A program made the position numbers and the translations under genes. A stretch of 64,000 nt of DNA, taken from contig NZ_RIBP01000001.1 of NCBI RefSeq assembly GCF_007273535.1, forward strand, positions 1,240,001-1,304,000, given 5' to 3'. The notes below the pieces were generated by a model. That model had not been told where the DNA came from and did no database searches. It was given only the letters and a program-made list of their open reading frames with translations. Within the stretch, counting starts at the first letter, position 1; each line of letters starts with the position of its first letter. This DNA comes from Niallia circulans. Its GTDB lineage: Bacteria; Bacillota; Bacilli; Bacillales; Cytobacillaceae. Of this stretch, positions 61,693 to 64,000 are shown one piece after another.

Positions 61693-62523
61693 TTATTCCA
61701 CTGGTTTAAGTGGTCCATAAAAATAAGAAGCTGTTGCTCCTCCGTCAATTAGGAAATCAGAACCGGTAATGAAAGCACCTTTAGGCTCCAACAGCAGCTC
61801 AGCCAAATTTGAAACCTCATCAGCAGTTCCTGGACGGCCAGCAGGGCTCTTGGCAAACATACTCTTATAGAATTCTCCTCTTGGACCATTAAACTCGTCT
61901 AATGCCAATGGTGTTACAATAATACCTGGTGAAATAGAATTGATACGAGCATTTTTTTCACCCCAACGTATAGATTCAAACATAACGCGCTTCACATTGC
62001 ACCGCTTCGCCATTTGATAAGCGTGCAAGGTATCTATAATATTTGCTGGTCGCAGGACTTCCAAGCTAAGGAGTTCTTCCGTTGGTGTCGTGGCCAGCTG
62101 CTCATCCATTTCAATTCCTAGTTGTGGCAATCTATGCCCAGACTGACTGGAAATGGTCACACCAACGCCTCCTGGAGCAATAACCTTACCTACTTCCTCC
62201 AGCAATACTGCCGTTCCGTACAAATCCACCTTTAAGATCGTTTCAATAGTCGCCTGACTAGGTGACACCCCAGCTGCATTAATCAGAGCAGTTATTTCAC
62301 CAAACTTCTGACCCTCCCCAATCAAATTCAAAATAGATTGTCGGGAAGAGATGTCCGTCTCGACAGGTATTATATCAAATCCAGCCTCTGTCATAATTTT
62401 AGTTATAGCCTTAGCGTTATCTAGGTTTTTATCACCAACAATAATTTTCTTACCAAACCCAATTCTTCTAGCTATCGCCATGCCAATCTGCCCAGCACCT
62501 GTCCAAAGTACAACTTCTTTCAT
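61693..62523 (-). CDS. SDR family oxidoreductase
   Basis: The protein is 276 aa. The cofactor site is unusual (GAGQIGMAIARRIGFGKKII), but NAAG (about residue 87), ISSQSG (catalytic Ser), a C-terminal SDFLIDGG motif and NSISPGIIVTPL are typical of SDRs. The catalytic Tyr-x-x-x-Lys equals AYQMAKRC (about 167-174). GGCGGAG-like SD precedes the ATG. It is followed by a terminator-poor gap, and its left neighbour is the NTF2-like gene. The substrate is unknown. Confidence 0.85.
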   Translation of the reverse strand: MKEVVLWTGAGQIGMAIARRIGFGKKIIVGDKNLDNAKAITKIMTEAGFDIIPVETDISSRQSILNLIGEGQKFGEITALINAAGVSPSQATIETILKVDLYGTAVLLEEVGKVIAPGGVGVTISSQSGHRLPQLGIEMDEQLATTPTEELLSLEVLRPANIIDTLHAYQMAKRCNVKRVMFESIRWGEKNARINSISPGIIVTPLALDEFNGPRGEFYKSMFAKSPAGRPGTADEVSNLAELLLEPKGAFITGSDFLIDGGATASYFYGPLKPVE

Positions 62524-62629
62524 GGTTTTGCCTCCTTACTTTTATTCCATCATGTTTGTTAAATTTTGTGTGGTCTCTTTATTTGTTGATATAAGACATA
62601 TAACTTTACCAAAAATCACCCAGTTTTTT

Positions 62630-63268
62630 TCAGTAAAATGCTGGTTTATCTCCCTCTGTACTAGGCTTACTTACACCAATACTGTGGCGAACCTCTAATT
62701 CAGGAGATTGCATTAATTTTACTACTAGTGAGGCGATACTCTTTCTAGATATTTCCGTTCCCTTAAACAATTCCCATTTTTGCGTCAGTTCGTAATCTAC
62801 TTCATCTTTATCAGTGAACCAGGCACCTCTTAATATTGTAAAATCAAGACTAGAGCTTTCAATTATATTTGCCGCTCTTCGAAAATCAGGCAGACTACTG
62901 CCACACATTCTTTTATTCCATTCTCCAAACTTACCTGGGACCTCATCATAAATACCAAGAGCACTTATAAAGATTCCCCTTTTAACACCTGCAGCTTCCA
63001 TTGCTTCGACAATGCTTTTCGTGTTGTTCGCGATATCCGGGCTTCCTATATTAGAATAGACAATATCCTGATCTTTCATTGCTTTAGCTAGCATCTTTAC
63101 ATCTAACACATCTCCTTCTACAATGTGTTCGCGACTTGAGTCTGAAAGCTTAAGTCTCCGTGAGTTGCGTAAATAATGGGTAACTTGAACGTTTTCTTTT
63201 TTCAACAGCAACTCAGATACAAGCCGTGCGATTTGGCCATTTGCTCCCAATATTAATACCTTTTTCAA
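62630..63268 (-). CDS. NAD(P)H-binding protein (NmrA/epimerase-like)
   Basis: The protein is 212 aa. GANGQIARLVSELLL (residues 8-22) is the Rossmann motif, followed by EGDVLDVKML, GIFISALGIY and FTILRGAWFTD (about 150-160), typical of NAD(P)H-binding domain 2 / YwnB-like proteins. The TTG at 63268 with AAGGAG 9 bases upstream is chosen because the longer frame has no SD. It lies 81 bp after the alcohol dehydrogenase gene on the same strand, so the two may be co-expressed. Confidence 0.82.
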   Translation of the reverse strand: MKKVLILGANGQIARLVSELLLKKENVQVTHYLRNSRRLKLSDSSREHIVEGDVLDVKMLAKAMKDQDIVYSNIGSPDIANNTKSIVEAMEAAGVKRGIFISALGIYDEVPGKFGEWNKRMCGSSLPDFRRAANIIESSSLDFTILRGAWFTDKDEVDYELTQKWELFKGTEISRKSIASLVVKLMQSPELEVRHSIGVSKPSTEGDKPAFY

Positions 63269-63349
63269 TATAAAGTGCTCCTTCCTATTATCCTCTTCTA
63301 TTAAAAAATGGATTATCCAAATAAGATGGAAATCCATTTTTTAACGACA

Positions 63350-64000
63350 TTACAGTGTAGACATGTCAATTACAAATCGATATCTAACATCACTGCTTAG
63401 TACACGTTCAAATGCATTATCCACTTGATCTGCACTAATTACTTCAATCATTGGAGCAATACCCTGCTCAGCAGCATAATCTAGCATTTCCTGTGTTTCT
63501 TTTATTCCGCCAACGTTGGAAGCAGCAATACTTCTACGCCCAGCAAACAGAGAGAATACACTATATTGATCTGGTTTGTTTGGCAGACCAACATTAACAA
63601 GTGTTCCATCGACTTGAAGCATAGATAAATACGCATCGACATCAAGATTTGCTGACACTGTATTTAAAATAAGGTCAAATTGACCTGCCAATTTTGTAAA
63701 TGTTGCAGCGTCACTTGTTGCATAAAAATAATCAGCACCTAATTGAAGTGATTCCTCCTTTTTATTCATAGTTTGGCTCAAAACTGTTACTTCTGCACCC
63801 ATTTTATGTGCAAATTGAACAGCTAGATGACCGAGGCCTCCCATTCCAACTATCGCTACTTTTTTACCTGGGCCTACATTCCAGTGCTTCATTGGTGAAT
63901 ATGTCGTAATACCTGCACATAATAAGGGACTAGCAACATCCAATTCTAAGCTATCCGGGATTTTTACAACAAAGTTTTCTTTCACAACGATTTTTTGACT
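63350..64000 (-). CDS. Zinc-type alcohol dehydrogenase, partial (5' end outside window)
   Basis: The last 216 residues are visible. [20 protein letters not shown] (about 20 residues into the part), [20 protein letters not shown] as NAD(P) loop, and a C-terminal [20 protein letters not shown] match cinnamyl-alcohol dehydrogenase/YahK-type MDR proteins. The N-terminal catalytic zinc site lies outside. It reduces aldehydes, usually with NADPH. Confidence 0.92.
   Translation of the reverse strand, partial: SQKIVVKENFVVKIPDSLELDVASPLLCAGITTYSPMKHWNVGPGKKVAIVGMGGLGHLAVQFAHKMGAEVTVLSQTMNKKEESLQLGADYFYATSDAATFTKLAGQFDLILNTVSANLDVDAYLSMLQVDGTLVNVGLPNKPDQYSVFSLFAGRRSIAASNVGGIKETQEMLDYAAEQGIAPMIEVISADQVDNAFERVLSSDVRYRFVIDMSTL

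Overview
The window is AT-rich, with strong Shine-Dalgarno (SD) sequences (AAGGAGG type), short intrinsic terminators and a Bacillus-type gene repertoire: PRD antiterminator/PTS, ahpCF, YabR, a Yrk/Cst sulfur cluster, catabolite-response (cre)-like sites, a PerR-like site and a CstR regulator. This points to a chromosomal segment of a member of the Bacillaceae (Niallia/Bacillus-like). I cannot name the species. No rRNA, tRNA or CRISPR array was seen. The window opens and closes inside genes: an SDR at the left edge and a zinc alcohol dehydrogenase at the right edge.

0-17 kb: carbohydrate uptake and small accessory units. An RpiR-type regulator faces a family 4 6-phospho-glycosidase across a region with two GTAAAT/ATTTAC palindromes. 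The glycosidase is followed by an HPr-like protein that lacks the phospho-histidine. An Lrp/AsnC regulator faces a metallo-hydrolase and an MFS exporter. An ascorbate-type PTS (IIB, IIC) with a PRD/EIIA regulator is joined to a split transketolase. An ABC exporter of the drug/antibiotic type, a DUF1048 protein and a PadR regulator share a repeated operator-like sequence.

17-32 kb: a polysaccharide deacetylase with a long charged linker, ahpC-ahpF under a PerR-like site, small proteins (a two-CxxC zinc-ribbon-like protein and a pentapeptide-repeat protein), a frameshifted isochorismatase, a methyltransferase, a chloramphenicol-phosphotransferase-like kinase, a MerR/SDR divergent pair with the typical 19-bp promoter spacer, an XRE regulator without a normal start codon, and a YabR-like S1 protein.

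32-38 kb: a persulfide/sulfane-sulfur detoxification regulon read leftwards: cstR, TusA, DsrE-like, rhodanese and persulfide-dioxygenase-like genes. Five copies of an ATACCC..GGGTAT operator are spread through it. One TusA copy has decayed and the TauE/SafE exporter is truncated.

38-46 kb: a GH2 glucuronidase-like enzyme with an AraC regulator, an intact IS3/IS150-type element, and a decaying stretch with fragments of an SDR, a LysR regulator, a PadR regulator and an HU-like protein, plus a prolyl-4-hydroxylase-like dioxygenase.

46-57 kb: a leftward ten-gene block: amidohydrolase, clan-A glycosidase-like protein, isopropylmalate/tartrate-type dehydrogenase, Gfo/Idh/MocA oxidoreductase, xylose-isomerase-like TIM barrel, DUF1537 four-carbon acid sugar kinase, class II aldolase, GntR/FCD regulator, GPH sugar symporter and ROK kinase. 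It looks like a complete uptake and degradation route for an acid sugar or a glycoside of one. The substrate cannot be read from sequence, and I regard this as the most interesting system in the window. A triple GTATAC operator precedes the first gene.

57-64 kb: small membrane and unknown proteins, an MHS-type transporter, an NTF2-like protein, an SDR, an NAD(P)-binding epimerase-like protein and the partial alcohol dehydrogenase.
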